Position numbers and translations under genes: made by a program
Shown here: positions 6,062 to 6,117 of the stretch, piece by piece
Layout of the letters: each line of letters starts with the position of its first letter
How positions within the stretch are numbered: the stretch's first letter is position 1
The notes under the pieces: model-generated
The model's database searches: none
The model's input: the letters and a program-made list of their open reading frames with translations, nothing else
What the model was told of the DNA's origin: nothing
NCBI GenBank assembly: GCA_900557355.1
Contig: USSR01000430.1
Location: 1 to 6,117 of the forward strand
From: an uncultured Bacteroides sp.
Lineage (GTDB): Bacteria; Bacteroidota; Bacteroidia; Bacteroidales; Bacteroidaceae
Direction of reading: 5' to 3'
DNA: 6,117 bases

Positions 6062-6117
6062 CTATCCGAAGAGTGTTCTGAATGCTTCCTCTACCTTTCT
6101 CACTGGTATTAGTTCTA
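6062..6117 (-). CDS. radA: DNA repair protein RadA, C-terminal 17 codons (partial)
   Basis: Only the end is present: ELIPVRKVEEAFRTLFG and then TAG at 6064-6062. The pattern of hydrophobic residues, VRK, then V-x-x-A-F/L, fits the C-terminal helix of RadA/Sms, whose E. coli form (from memory) ends EIIGVRKLSDAL.... RadA is a RecA-like ATPase with a Lon-like C-terminal domain, active in branch migration during recombination. The rest lies to the right of the window. With 17 residues the assignment is tentative. The coding character itself is supported by codon-like composition and by the compact same-strand spacing to the barrel gene. Confidence 0.55.
   Translation of the reverse strand, partial: ELIPVRKVEEAFRTLFG

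Noticed and set aside
1..6117. CRISPR arrays, tRNA/rRNA genes, insertion sequences, attachment sites
   Set aside because: I saw no regularly spaced repeats, transposase or integrase motifs, terminal inverted repeats or tRNA-like folds on either strand.

Overview
The window looks like a chromosomal segment of a gut Bacteroides or close relative (Bacteroidota). The evidence is the ECF sigma/FecR pair with a DUF4974-like anti-sigma C-terminus, two TAnnTTTG promoter boxes of the Bacteroides primary-sigma type, AT-rich start regions without clear Shine-Dalgarno sequences, and a lipoprotein plus small outer-membrane barrel. All protein genes lie on the minus strand, so transcription runs from right to left.

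Right part (6117 to 1892): the last 17 codons of a probable radA are followed after 34 bases by a small secreted beta-barrel protein, a 615-residue lipoprotein (Ig/FN3-like modules, then a probable beta-propeller) and a 534-residue FAD-dependent dehydrogenase of the COG2509 type. The barrel and lipoprotein genes overlap by 4 bases (ATGA), and the lipoprotein and dehydrogenase genes are 3 bases apart. These three are very likely one translationally coupled operon, possibly with radA. The barrel and lipoprotein plausibly act together in the outer membrane. The role of the dehydrogenase is unknown.

Middle part (1891 to 1140): a TAACTTTG promoter precedes an ECF sigma factor gene that is broken. 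Its N-terminus and the rest of the protein are in the same frame, but they are separated by 10 codons containing three stops, next to a perfect 8-bp-arm palindrome. Downstream, the FecR-type anti-sigma gene is intact and has its own ECF-like promoter (AGGGTT, 14 bases, CGTT). The cell may therefore carry an anti-sigma factor without its cognate sigma factor.

Left part (1 to 194): no protein gene is visible. It holds a terminator for the minus-strand fecR transcript and a stronger terminator for plus-strand transcription. It also holds a plus-strand promoter about 100 bases upstream of the second terminator, which together suggest a small RNA of about 97 nt. No SusC/TonB-dependent receptor gene, the usual neighbour of such a sigma/FecR pair, lies in the 194 bases after fecR.
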